11,288 nt of DNA from assembly GCA_035282865.1 (NCBI GenBank), contig DATEVB010000217.1, forward strand, positions 1 through 11,288, in the 5' to 3' direction. The notes under the pieces were generated by a model that did not search any database, had not been told where the DNA came from, and saw only the letters and a program-made list of their open reading frames with translations. Of this stretch, positions 1-6,396 are shown in pieces. Position 1 is the stretch's first letter. Every line of letters begins with the position of its first letter. The position numbers and the translations under genes are program-made. This DNA comes from UBA4744 sp035282865 (GTDB lineage Bacteria > Actinomycetota > Acidimicrobiia > Spongiisociales > UBA4744).

Positions 1-103
1 CCACCATCCCTGTCGGTGAGCCAAATCCCCAACTGGAGCCAGGCGCAGCCGGAACGCTAGGTGTCCCTTCGGGAGCCGTGGGCGGTTCGAAATCGCTGGT
101 CAT
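1..103 (-). CDS. 5' end of an unidentified protein (partial)
   Basis: The first 34 codons of a minus-strand gene that runs off the left edge. The ATG is the complement of 101-103, and a good ribosome binding site (GAAGGAG, complement of about 110-116) sits about 7 nt upstream, so the start is well supported although the piece is short. The peptide begins MTSDFEPPTAPEG and continues rich in Pro, Gly, Ser and Ala, with no motif. Such disordered proline-rich N-termini often precede membrane or zinc-ribbon domains in actinobacterial proteins, but that domain is not visible here, so no function is proposed. It lies outside (left of) the leftmost tRNA-Glu-derived att relic and may be older chromosome or another island layer. 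Confidence 0.6.
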   Translation of the reverse strand, partial: MTSDFEPPTAPEGTPSVPAAPGSSWGFGSPTGMV

Positions 104-286
104 GGCATTCTCCTTCGCCGTGAGTACACCCCGATGAGCTGTACCGGATGAACGACAATACTATCAACTCAGCCCCGGCCGCGCCGTGTCGACCGAAGCC
201 CGTGAGAACCAGGAGCGGGCGGCGTCCCACTCAGAGGACACCAGGCCCTCGCACCGGGCCATCCATGTGACAGCGTCTGAACAAGC
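104..286. other. Intergenic region left of the first att relic
   Basis: No convincing gene. It holds the upstream region of the minus-strand gene ending at 103. The last stretch before the att relic (about 275-300, ending GTTTCGCGTGGTAG) resembles the 3' end of the integrase next to the tRNA (GTTTCGCGTCGTAG), including a possible Glu-Gln-x-Phe reading. This could be the last trace of a third integrase tail or simply old tRNA downstream flank. Confidence 0.4.
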
Positions 287-483
287 GTTTCGCGTGGTAG
301 TCCCGACCAGATTCGAACCGGCGTTACCGTGCTTGAGAGGTGGTTCAAGGGGTTCCAGACCCGATTCGCCGACTTGGCCGTACGTCCAGATATGGGCTTT
401 GACGTGGCGTTTCTCGTGAATCTCGTTCTGCGTTGTTTCGTGTCCGTCTTTCCGTCTGTTGGTGGCCTGAGCGTCACCCAAGC
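287..483 (+). repeat. Decayed att site: tRNA-Glu 3' half plus integrase-binding arm (copy 1)
   Basis: Bases 287-343 align with the 3' half of tRNA-Glu (T arm and anticodon arm in reverse complement) and with the copy at 5644-5715. There are several substitutions and small indels, and the anticodon stem no longer pairs well. Homology to the middle copy continues rightward: GAATCTCGTT is shared, the TTTTGCAT repeats of the other copy are mutated here, and at 462-472 and 473-483 there are two tandem 11-mers (GTGGCCTGAGC, GTCACCCAAGC). The iterons start about 118 nt from the core edge, against 115 nt in the other copy. It is read as the left end of the older element A. The arm interpretation is inferred from the repeats and position. 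Confidence 0.7.
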
Positions 484-615
484 ATGCATGTTGAGACTCA
501 TAAGGCCGTCCGTTCCGGCGACAGATCACCCGTATCGATGACCTGGGGACCGGACCGGTGCGGAAGCCCGGTCGGATGTCCTCCAGTGCTTCCGCGGATG
601 GCCGATAGCTGTTGG
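484..615. other. Upstream region of the membrane protein gene
   Basis: The reading frame of the downstream gene is open back to 433. The first codons of that open frame lie inside the att-arm repeat and encode a Cys/Trp/Arg/Pro-rich, non-family-like peptide, so this stretch is taken as non-coding leader. No clear Shine-Dalgarno or promoter is visible. Confidence 0.4.
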
Positions 616-1464
616 ATGAGAGTTCCTCGCGACCGTCGCTCGCCGCGGCTGCCCCGGTGGGTTTGGGCCGTGTCGGGAGGGTCCATCCTGGCGACTCTTG
701 CTCTCGAACTTGCCGCCTCCGTGTTCACCTACCGGGCGTGGGAAGCGGACGCTCGACAGGCTGGGCGGGTCATGAACTGGACGCTCGTTGAGCACCTCTC
801 AGGTGGGATCCAGTCCTGGTCCTTCTTGGCGCTGTTGACCGTTCTCGGTTTCGCATTGGCGCGGCGGGGCCGGCGATTGCTGTTCGCCGCACCCGCCCTG
901 GCGATCGCTGTGACCCCACTCGCAATCGACGTTTACCACCAATCATTCGGGTTGCTGCTACCCGGGTTGATCGGCGGATTCGCCCTGCTTGCCCGTGACT
1001 ACGGAACATGGGTGTATTGGCTTGAATCCGGGGTCAAACTCGCGCTGGTGCTGCTCCCCGGGGCATTCGTGGCCGCCCGGATCAAGACACGCCGCAACCC
1101 GTTTCACACTTGGGCGGTGGCAGTCATGGCAATCCCCGCCTGGCTGGTCGGCTACTACGGGGTGATCTACTTCTCGAGCTCCGGCCAACTCGAAGGTTGG
1201 CAAGGAAGCGGATACCTCGTCGCCTTCTTCCTGGGAGCAGCCATGGGTTTCGACCGGCCCTTCTGGCCGTGGGCCATCGTCGCCCTGCCCTACCTCTCCA
1301 GAAACTGGAGCTTCCCGTTCTTCTACGCGAACGGTGCCGAATACCTGCTGCTGATCGGCCTCGCACTGCTGGGAACCGTGACCGTGCCACTCGGCCGTGT
1401 CTTCCAACGGGCCTGGCAACAGGACCAGAACCCGGATCGATCATTCGCCCACACCACCGGTTAA
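616..1464 (+). CDS. Multi-pass membrane protein, function unknown
   Basis: A 282-residue protein with an Arg-rich N-terminus (MRVPRDRRSPRLPR) followed by about seven to eight hydrophobic segments: roughly residues 15-37, 67-82, 88-108, 110-127, 134-158, 166-188, 200-222 and 245-265. The positive N-terminus suggests it faces the cytoplasm. I recognise no family, and there is no ATPase, kinase or transporter motif. In-frame starts at 538 and 598 are possible. The start at 616 is preferred because the protein then begins just before the charged tail and first membrane segment, but no start has a good ribosome binding site. It is convergent with the nucleotidase gene, with 146 nt between stops, and is probably cargo of element A. 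Confidence 0.65.
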   Translation: MRVPRDRRSPRLPRWVWAVSGGSILATLALELAASVFTYRAWEADARQAGRVMNWTLVEHLSGGIQSWSFLALLTVLGFALARRGRRLLFAAPALAIAVTPLAIDVYHQSFGLLLPGLIGGFALLARDYGTWVYWLESGVKLALVLLPGAFVAARIKTRRNPFHTWAVAVMAIPAWLVGYYGVIYFSSSGQLEGWQGSGYLVAFFLGAAMGFDRPFWPWAIVALPYLSRNWSFPFFYANGAEYLLLIGLALLGTVTVPLGRVFQRAWQQDQNPDRSFAHTTG

Positions 1465-1479
1465 CGGTCCACGACCGTT
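1463..1479 (+). terminator. Hairpin at the stop codon of the membrane protein gene
   Basis: A perfect 7-bp inverted repeat AACGGTC / GACCGTT with a 3-nt loop, starting within the TAA stop codon (1462-1464). There is no T tract after it, so it is a weak or U-less terminator candidate between two convergent genes. Confidence 0.4.
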
Positions 1480-1610
1480 GTGGAGAAAGGCACGAACCGC
1501 CATCACGCGGCAAATTTCATCGAACCGCGGAATCGCCTCGTGGCTTGTGGGTCAAGAGACTTCCCGGTCATCAGAGAGCGATCAGCTCATCGCAGCAACG
1601 ACGCTCCGAA

Positions 1611-4600
1611 CTACGGCGTCGTGAACACCAGCCTTCCTTCGATGGCGGGGCTGATCGGGCCCACCTGGGCATCGACGTAATCGATCACCGAGTCACGCAC
1701 GTAGAGCTGCGTGTCGGAGGTGATCTGGTCGAGCGGCCAGATCGTCTCGCCGGCGTCGTTGAAGTTGCACGAGCCCGCCGCGATGTAGTTGACCGTCGAC
1801 ACCGTGTAGTAGGTCGTCGCGTCGGCGAAGTCGATCGCCACGCCGTCCACCGTCATCGACAGTACGTTGTTTCCGCTGGGCGGTGTCCCTGCCCCCGGAT
1901 CGTTGTAGGTGATCCGGTTGCCGGCGTCGGTGGTGAGCATGCAGGTCGTGTAGTGCGAGTACCCGCCGTAGTCGGGCTGGTACTGGTAGTACCAGTAGTT
2001 TCGGTACCCGCGCTCCAGCACCGTCTTGATCTGCGGCCCGTTCATCGAGAATACCACCAGCGAGTTCTCGTACGGCATCAGGTTGAACATGTCGCCCTTG
2101 GTGATCTCGAGCGGGTACGGGCCCTCCGTGGCCACCGCGGCGTTGGTCATCGCACCGGACAGGTGCAGGTCGACAGAGATGCTGTTGCCCGTCAACTCGA
2201 AGACGGCGGCGTCCGCCTGGAGGTTGGCGCCGTTGGTCTCCTGGGTGAACGCCTGGAGGGCGTCGATGGGCACCATCGTCTCACCGATCACGGTGGCGTT
2301 GTAGGCGTCGATCTCGGCCAAGAACGGTGCCAGATAGGCGCTCAGCGCCGGATCGGGCGTCGCCTCGCTCGTCGGGATGAGGTACCCCTCGCGGAGCACG
2401 ACCTCACTGCCGATGAAACCGACGTTCACCTGCCCCAACCACGAGGCATACCGCTGCGCCTGGGCGATCAGCGTGCCATCGGGATTGTTCATCGGATCCG
2501 CGACCATCTCCGACGGGTTCAGCCGGGTGTGACTGTGCCCACCGATGAGAACGTCGATCCCGCTCACCTGTTGGGCGATCCTGAGGTCGCTGTCGATCTC
2601 GTCGCCGTACGGCGAGTACCCGATGTGGGTCAGTCCGACCAGCACGTCGGGGTTGTCGGCCAACTCGATGGCCGCCACCAGCGCCGGCAGGTCCACCGCC
2701 TCGAGGTCGTCCTGATCGGTCGGGTAGAAGGTCAGGCCCGGGATGTTGGTGGGCAGCTCGTAGCGGTAGACCCTCGGGTTGGTGAGCCCGAAGATAGCCA
2801 CCTCCACCCCGTCGACGTCGAGGACGACGTAATCATCGACGTTGTCGTTGATGAACCCGTAGTCACCGTCGTCGTCGAGGTTCACCGTCCCCAGGATCGG
2901 GAACTCGACCTGCCCGAGCATCGTGGCGAACGTCGCAGGCCCGAAGTTGAACTCGTGGTTGCCCAGCGTCATAGCGTCATAGCCGAGCAGGTTCATGCCA
3001 CCGGCGATCGGGTTGTCGGCGCGGTCCTTGAAGAAGTAGGCGAATGAGTTCCCCTGGAACGTATCGCCGGCGTCGAGCAGGACCGCGTTCGGGTTGTGGG
3101 CGCGCTCCTCGGCGATGAGGCTCGCCAGGTAGACGAACCCGCCGCCGAACGAGTCGGCCGCCCACCGACCATGGGTGTCGTTCGTGTGGAGCAGGGTCAC
3201 GACCTCGTCGAGACGGATGATCCTGCCCATCGGGACATCGACGGCGTCCACCGTGCCGAGCATCTCCAGGTACTCGACCAGGCCCTGTTGCATGTCGTAG
3301 TAGGTGTTCCAGCGGTCCGTGCCCTGGGCGAAGGTCACGAACCCATCCTGGCCGCCGGCCAGGAAGTCGTTGGTCACCACCCGGTACACCTGGTCGCGGA
3401 CCAGCGGCTCACCGTCGATGGTGATGCCGTAGGCGCCCCAGGCGGTGGGCGAGTCGGTCCCGGTGTCGTTGTACCAGTAGTAGTTGGCACCCGAGGTCTG
3501 GAGGATCCCCTTGTAGAGGGTGGCGGACTGATCCAGCAGATCCTGGATCTGGGCGCCGGTGATATTCATCAGATAGAGGGTGTTGCCGAACGGCAGCGTG
3601 TTGAACGTGTCGCCCCAGGTGATCGTGTAGGGCATCGGCGCCGGGCCCTCGGGGATGTCGGCCCGCAGGCCACCGGCGTTCGTCAAGGCGACGTCGACCG
3701 AGCCGTTGACCTCGCCATCGTCGTATCCGTCTGCCGTCCACAACATCGAGTCGGTGACGATGTCACCCATAGCCGATTCGTTGTTGTAGTCCCTCGTGAG
3801 CGGGATGGTGGTGGCGGCCACCGGCTCGTTAACGATTGGAGCGACGATATCGGCCCAGTAGGCGACCAGGTCGGCGACCTCCTGGTCGGGCATGGTGAAG
3901 AGGATCCACTCGACGTCCTCGAGCAACGCCTCCGCCGCCACGGTCGCGATCTTCTTCCCGCTCTGCGCCTCGACCTGGCCGACAAAGGTGGCGAGCTTGT
4001 TCTCCGCCGTCTTGTACCGACCGCGCTCGAGCGCCTTCATGACGCCGTCGAGCTTGGACATCAAGCTGGTGAACGTGCCCTTGTTCGTAATCGAGCCGTC
4101 GTCGAAGAAGGCCTGCAGGTCGACCTGCAACACGGCCGTCTTGACCGACGGCGATGTTATCGCGATCAACTCGTAGTCCGCGATCGACAGCTCCTTACTG
4201 AAACGATCGATCGAAACGTCGATGCGCCCGAGGTAGCGACCGTAGTACCCGGCCGACACGATGGCGGTGTCGCCCACATACACAGGAGCGAACAGCGCCT
4301 GGTGCTGGTGCCCGCCGATCATGAGGTCGACCGGCTTGCCGGCCGTGATCAACTCGTTGGCCACGGTGACGAGGCCCTTGTACGGGCCGCTGTCACTCGT
4401 GCCCATGTGGGCCACCACGACCAGGGCGTCTGCCTGGGCCATGATCTCGTCGTAGTAATACAGGATCGTGTCGGTGAGGTCTTTGAAGATGAGTCCGGCG
4501 GTGGTCCCGAGCAACGTGACCTCGGGGGTCTCCTCACCGGCCAGACCGAGGACGCCGAGTCGAATCCCGCCGACCTCGAGGATCTCATAAGGCTGGGCCC

Positions 4601-5057
4601 ACGTTGGTAGATCCCAATCCGTACCCTCGAGCACCACGTTGGCGCCGAGCCACGGGAAATCCGACTGCGCGACCCGAGCCGCCAGCTCCCCCTGGCCCTT
4701 GTCGAACTCGTGGTTCCCAAAGGTGGCGACGTGGTAGCCCATCAGGTTGTAGACGTCGATGGTGCTCTCCCCCATCAGCAGTTGGGAGATGGCCGGTGCC
4801 GCGAAATAGACGTCACCGGCGTCGAGCAAGGCGACACTCTCGGCCCCCGCCTCCGCTCTGATGCTGTTGATGACCCCGGCCAGGTTGGCCGAGCCACCCC
4901 GACCGGAGGAATCCGGCTCGAGCCGTCCGTGAAAGTCATTGGTATGCAGCAGCGTTATCTCGACATCATCACCGGCCGGTTGAGCTACCGCCCCCATCGG
5001 AACGATCATGGCGATGACCACGGCCACGATCATCAATACGCTTCTTCGTGTTGACAT
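1611..5057 (-). CDS. Secreted double-headed 5'-nucleotidase / metallophosphatase with FIMAH-like insert
   Basis: An 1148-aa exported enzyme of the UshA/CD73 5'-nucleotidase family, about twice the usual length because the whole two-domain unit occurs twice. The start ATG (complement of 5055-5057) has a GGGGAGGAG binding site just upstream. A Sec signal peptide covers about residues 1-26 and ends AVA-QP. Head 1 (33-300) keeps the metal and active-site set: HTNDFHG (D41, H43), DAGD (79-82), GNHE (114-117), H217 and GGHQH (H250, H252). Residues about 314-385 form a helical FIMAH-type insert (FDDGSITNKG, AQSGKKI). The first C-terminal substrate domain (413-575) has NAGGLR (460-465) and a TNDFLAGG/DGF region. 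Head 2 (617-845) keeps HTNDTHG, DAGD, GNHEF, H811 and GGHSH. The second C-terminal domain (about 920-1100) is altered: LSGAMTN replaces the N-x-GG-x-R motif and GSCNFN replaces the GGDGF region. Likely role is extracellular hydrolysis of nucleotides or other phosphoesters for nucleoside or phosphate scavenging. No C-terminal anchor is seen, so it is probably released. Confidence 0.93.
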   Translation of the reverse strand: MSTRRSVLMIVAVVIAMIVPMGAVAQPAGDDVEITLLHTNDFHGRLEPDSSGRGGSANLAGVINSIRAEAGAESVALLDAGDVYFAAPAISQLLMGESTIDVYNLMGYHVATFGNHEFDKGQGELAARVAQSDFPWLGANVVLEGTDWDLPTWAQPYEILEVGGIRLGVLGLAGEETPEVTLLGTTAGLIFKDLTDTILYYYDEIMAQADALVVVAHMGTSDSGPYKGLVTVANELITAGKPVDLMIGGHQHQALFAPVYVGDTAIVSAGYYGRYLGRIDVSIDRFSKELSIADYELIAITSPSVKTAVLQVDLQAFFDDGSITNKGTFTSLMSKLDGVMKALERGRYKTAENKLATFVGQVEAQSGKKIATVAAEALLEDVEWILFTMPDQEVADLVAYWADIVAPIVNEPVAATTIPLTRDYNNESAMGDIVTDSMLWTADGYDDGEVNGSVDVALTNAGGLRADIPEGPAPMPYTITWGDTFNTLPFGNTLYLMNITGAQIQDLLDQSATLYKGILQTSGANYYWYNDTGTDSPTAWGAYGITIDGEPLVRDQVYRVVTNDFLAGGQDGFVTFAQGTDRWNTYYDMQQGLVEYLEMLGTVDAVDVPMGRIIRLDEVVTLLHTNDTHGRWAADSFGGGFVYLASLIAEERAHNPNAVLLDAGDTFQGNSFAYFFKDRADNPIAGGMNLLGYDAMTLGNHEFNFGPATFATMLGQVEFPILGTVNLDDDGDYGFINDNVDDYVVLDVDGVEVAIFGLTNPRVYRYELPTNIPGLTFYPTDQDDLEAVDLPALVAAIELADNPDVLVGLTHIGYSPYGDEIDSDLRIAQQVSGIDVLIGGHSHTRLNPSEMVADPMNNPDGTLIAQAQRYASWLGQVNVGFIGSEVVLREGYLIPTSEATPDPALSAYLAPFLAEIDAYNATVIGETMVPIDALQAFTQETNGANLQADAAVFELTGNSISVDLHLSGAMTNAAVATEGPYPLEITKGDMFNLMPYENSLVVFSMNGPQIKTVLERGYRNYWYYQYQPDYGGYSHYTTCMLTTDAGNRITYNDPGAGTPPSGNNVLSMTVDGVAIDFADATTYYTVSTVNYIAAGSCNFNDAGETIWPLDQITSDTQLYVRDSVIDYVDAQVGPISPAIEGRLVFTTP

Positions 5058-5088
5058 GACTCCTCCCCGCTATGGCGTCCTGCCGCGA

Positions 5089-5127
5089 GTGGCCGAGGCG
5101 GCCACAGGCGAGCGCTCGCACGAGCGC
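5089..5127 (-). promoter_or_regulatory. Two adjacent perfect hairpins in the nucleotidase leader
   Basis: Two perfect 7-bp stems lie 6 nt apart in the leader of the minus-strand nucleotidase gene, 32-70 nt before its start: GTGGCCG/CGGCCAC (5089-5105, 3-nt loop) and GCGCTCG/CGAGCGC (5112-5127, 2-nt loop). They could be a transcript-leader control element or an upstream terminator. No known riboswitch consensus was recognised. The GC-rich context raises the chance of fortuitous stems. Confidence 0.35.
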
Positions 5128-5224
5128 GGTTTGCCTCCGTCCCCTCCCAGTTAGGTTTCCAAGAAACGGCGCCGGTCCTACGTCGCCCGGATCGCGCGGA
5201 TCCAGGTGAGTGACGTCGGCCTTT

Positions 5225-5672
5225 AAACCCAACCCTGCACCCCTACGAAGGGTCACGAATAGAGGCAAACGTCCCGATGTGAGCCCCCCGAAGGAACGCC
5301 GTGAATACCGGTATTCGAGGGCGTGCATATCCGGATGGGGGCTATCCATTTCGGTACGGTCAGCCGCCACAGATGGGGCCGACGCCCCACTGGGGGCCCG
5401 AAACGGGTCCTCTTCAGGGGAAGCTGCCCATGGAATAGCGGCAGATCGGGGGCGACCCACTGCTGTACCTAGGTGGATAGCCTCCACCGGGATTATGGTC
5501 GCAATGGGCTCTCGATTCGTGTACCCCCGGGTGTCGATACCCGGCCGGCGAGGTGGATCGTATTCGCTTCTCGGCCTCCCCGCCCATGGGCCTAGGCATT
5601 GCCTGAGCCAGTAGGGAGGTCGATGTCCGAACGCGCAGTAATCCCCGCTGAGAGCAGGGTTTCGCGTCGTAG
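5225..5672 (+). pseudogene. Heavily decayed tyrosine recombinase (integrase) 3' end of element A
   Basis: This stretch looks like a long intergenic region but is colinear with the truncated integrase at 8788-9234. Matching landmarks keep a nearly constant distance: the six-C run (5284 vs 8853, offset 3569), GGGCG (5319 vs 8889, 3570), GCCCCA (5384 vs 8956, 3572), then a constant 3562 from about 5553 to the att core. One frame (about 5360-5510) gives AP at the position of the integrase AP before HDLRH, IAADRGRPTAV against IAAGEHPKAI, and IMVAM against IQVTI. After a frame shift come GEVDRI against QTADRL and DVRTRSNPR-stop against DLQSRRNSRW, ending EQGFAS-stop in both. Catalytic residues are gone (HDLRH and LGH not preserved, Tyr not aligned), and there are in-frame stops at 5604 and 5649. 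The left edge is uncertain (5225-5285). It is non-functional. Confidence 0.65.
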
Positions 5673-5715
5673 CCCCGACCAGATTCGAACTGGCGTTACC
5701 GGCTTGAGAGGCCGG
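5644..5715 (-). repeat. att core copy 2: duplicate of tRNA-Glu 3' half and flank
   Basis: Matches 9206-9277 in 71 of 72 positions, the only difference being A at 5651 against G at 9213. It contains the tRNA-Glu sequence from the 5' strand of the anticodon stem to the 3' end (46 nt), plus 26 nt of flank that includes a terminator-like stem (CCCTGCTCTCAGCGGG on the minus strand). The tRNA 5' half is missing, so it is not a gene. With weaker matches, homology extends left to about 5621 (86 of 95 positions by hand). It is the junction between elements A and B. Confidence 0.9.
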
Positions 5716-5781
5716 TTCAGGGGGTATTTGGCGGATTTCGCTGACCTGGCAAAACGTCCAGAAACCACCCCTGACCTGGCA

Positions 5782-5825
5782 TTTTGCATGAATCTCGTTT
5801 TGCATCGCTTCGCGTCGTTTTGCAT
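5782..5825 (+). repeat. Three TTTTGCAT repeats in the left arm of element B
   Basis: TTTTGCAT occurs at 5782-5789, 5798-5805 and 5818-5825. The last two lie in the longer identical 11-mer TCGTTTTGCAT. They lie in an AT-richer stretch between the att core and the 11-bp iterons, where accessory protein or integrase arm sites are expected. The older copy (about 405-445) aligns here but has lost the motif. Confidence 0.6.
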
Positions 5826-5830
5826 CTGTT

Positions 5831-5863
5831 GTGACCCAAATGTGTCCCAGGCGTGGCCCAAGA
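5831..5863 (+). repeat. Three tandem 11-bp iterons (putative integrase arm sites)
   Basis: Three adjacent 11-mers: GTGACCCAAAT (5831-5841), GTGTCCCAGGC (5842-5852) and GTGGCCCAAGA (5853-5863), consensus GTGNCCCARRN, in direct orientation. The last two match the pair at 9149-9170 on the other arm, so the sequence is shared by both ends of the element. The function as integrase arm-type sites is inferred. Confidence 0.7.
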
Positions 5864-5926
5864 TCCACGCATGAGGCTCGCGTGCGAGCCCGCCGGTGAA
5901 CGTTCAAAGCCGCCTTCATGGGTGCC

Positions 5927-5962
5927 GTTGCGCTGCGCCTTCAATATGGAGGCAGCCGCAAC
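5927..5962 (-). terminator. Strong hairpin downstream of the HEPN gene
   Basis: GTTGCG-CTGC on one side pairs with GCAG-CGCAAC on the other, ten pairs interrupted by one bulged base, with two further GC pairs inside around an AT-rich loop. It lies about 48 nt after the HEPN stop on the minus strand. No U tract follows. It is a candidate terminator for the two-gene operon. Confidence 0.45.
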
Positions 5963-6009
5963 GCTGACGGATCAATCGCGAGCCACGAATCCAACCGCTA
6001 GGCGGCTCG

Positions 6010-6396
6010 TCAATCCGGGGGAGATCTTCGTTCCAGCCAAACCTCGATGAGGCCTGCGACCGTCTCCGCGTCCTCGACGGCTCGAATCGCTTCTTGCAGG
6101 GGAACCGGGCCCAGGTCGTAGTCGGCGTGACTGCGGCGGTCGTAGAGGGAGCGCAACAGCCGCCCGGCCCTCTCGTCAAATCCTTCTCCTTTCACTACGA
6201 GCTGCCCGAATGCGGAGATAACGCCGGCGTGTTTCGACCTCGACTCACCAAGACTGAGCAGAGCCGCCTCGGCTGCGTAGAACGCCGCGTAGTAGCAGCG
6301 ACTGACCGCTTGAGCAGCGAATCCTTCCCGGCTGAGGACTCTGGCGGCACCGATCTCGTCCCGGCAGCGGGCCATGCCCGCCTCGACGGCGTTCAC
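6010..6396 (-). CDS. HEPN domain protein (UPF0332-like), putative toxin
   Basis: A 128-aa, all-helical HEPN-family protein. It starts with GTG (complement of 6394-6396) overlapping the stop of the upstream nucleotidyltransferase gene (GTGA, 4 bp), so the two are translationally coupled. An internal ATG at residue 8 is an alternative start. Family marks: AAQAVSRCYYAAFYAAEAAL (residues 27-46), SKHAGVISAF (54-63) and LYDRRSHADY (84-93), which matches the R-x3-D-Y form of the UPF0332 branch rather than the strict R-x4-6-H of ribonuclease HEPN toxins. HEPN proteins paired with minimal nucleotidyltransferases usually act as RNA-cleaving toxins held inactive by, or AMPylated by, the partner. That role here is inferred from pairing and gene order. 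It is cargo of element B. Confidence 0.85.
   Translation of the reverse strand: MNAVEAGMARCRDEIGAARVLSREGFAAQAVSRCYYAAFYAAEAALLSLGESRSKHAGVISAFGQLVVKGEGFDERAGRLLRSLYDRRSHADYDLGPVPLQEAIRAVEDAETVAGLIEVWLERRSPPD

Larger units (their letters stand above)
287..5715. mobile_element. Older integrative element A (decayed), tRNA-Glu target
   Basis: Bounded by tRNA-Glu 3'-half copies at 287-343 and 5644-5715. Layout from left to right: core, iteron arm, cargo (membrane protein at 616-1464 and double nucleotidase at 1611-5057), then the remains of an integrase 3' end directly abutting the right core. This is the same order as element B. Decay of the left core, the arm and the integrase shows it is the older insertion. 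It is inferred to have been pushed away from the tRNA when element B entered the same site. Whether both cargo genes arrived with the element cannot be told from the sequence. Confidence 0.55.

Noticed and set aside
104..300. A third, leftmost integrase relic before att copy 1
   Set aside because: Only the last about 20 nt resemble the integrase end; too short to claim and equally explained as tRNA downstream flank.
287..343. A tRNA gene at the left copy
   Set aside because: Only the 3' half is present, the anticodon stem is broken by substitutions, and no 5' acceptor half follows.
1110..3047. Long plus-strand open frame (645 codons), and another at 3096-4610, opposite the nucleotidase
   Set aside because: Arg/Val/His-rich antisense shadows of the well-supported 1148-aa nucleotidase; GC-biased codon use leaves the complementary frame open.
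5129..5271. 9-bp inverted repeat GTTTGCCTC / GAGGCAAAC about 125 nt apart
   Set aside because: Short, widely spaced and partly in the integrase relic; likely chance.
5303..5316. Perfect 14-bp palindrome GAATACCGGTATTC, operator-like
   Set aside because: Single occurrence, inside the integrase relic and not next to a gene start; no second half-site or matching copy elsewhere in the window.
5330..5545. Series of GC-rich hairpins (for example 5374-5389, 5394-5410, 5472-5488, 5527-5544) suggesting a structured non-coding RNA
   Set aside because: The same stretch aligns colinearly with the integrase at 8788-9234, so it is better explained as a decayed coding sequence in which GC-rich stems arise by chance.
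5599..5874. Small ORF ending NVSQAWPKIHA, resembling a natural integrase tail
   Set aside because: The frame runs through the tRNA-derived core and arm, and its apparent tail comes from the 11-bp iterons; the true integrase frame reads them differently.
4969..5919. 316-codon minus-strand open frame upstream of the nucleotidase (and a similar one at 164-529)
   Set aside because: The shared peptide between the two frames is only the translated att core and arm (tRNA sequence), not a protein family.
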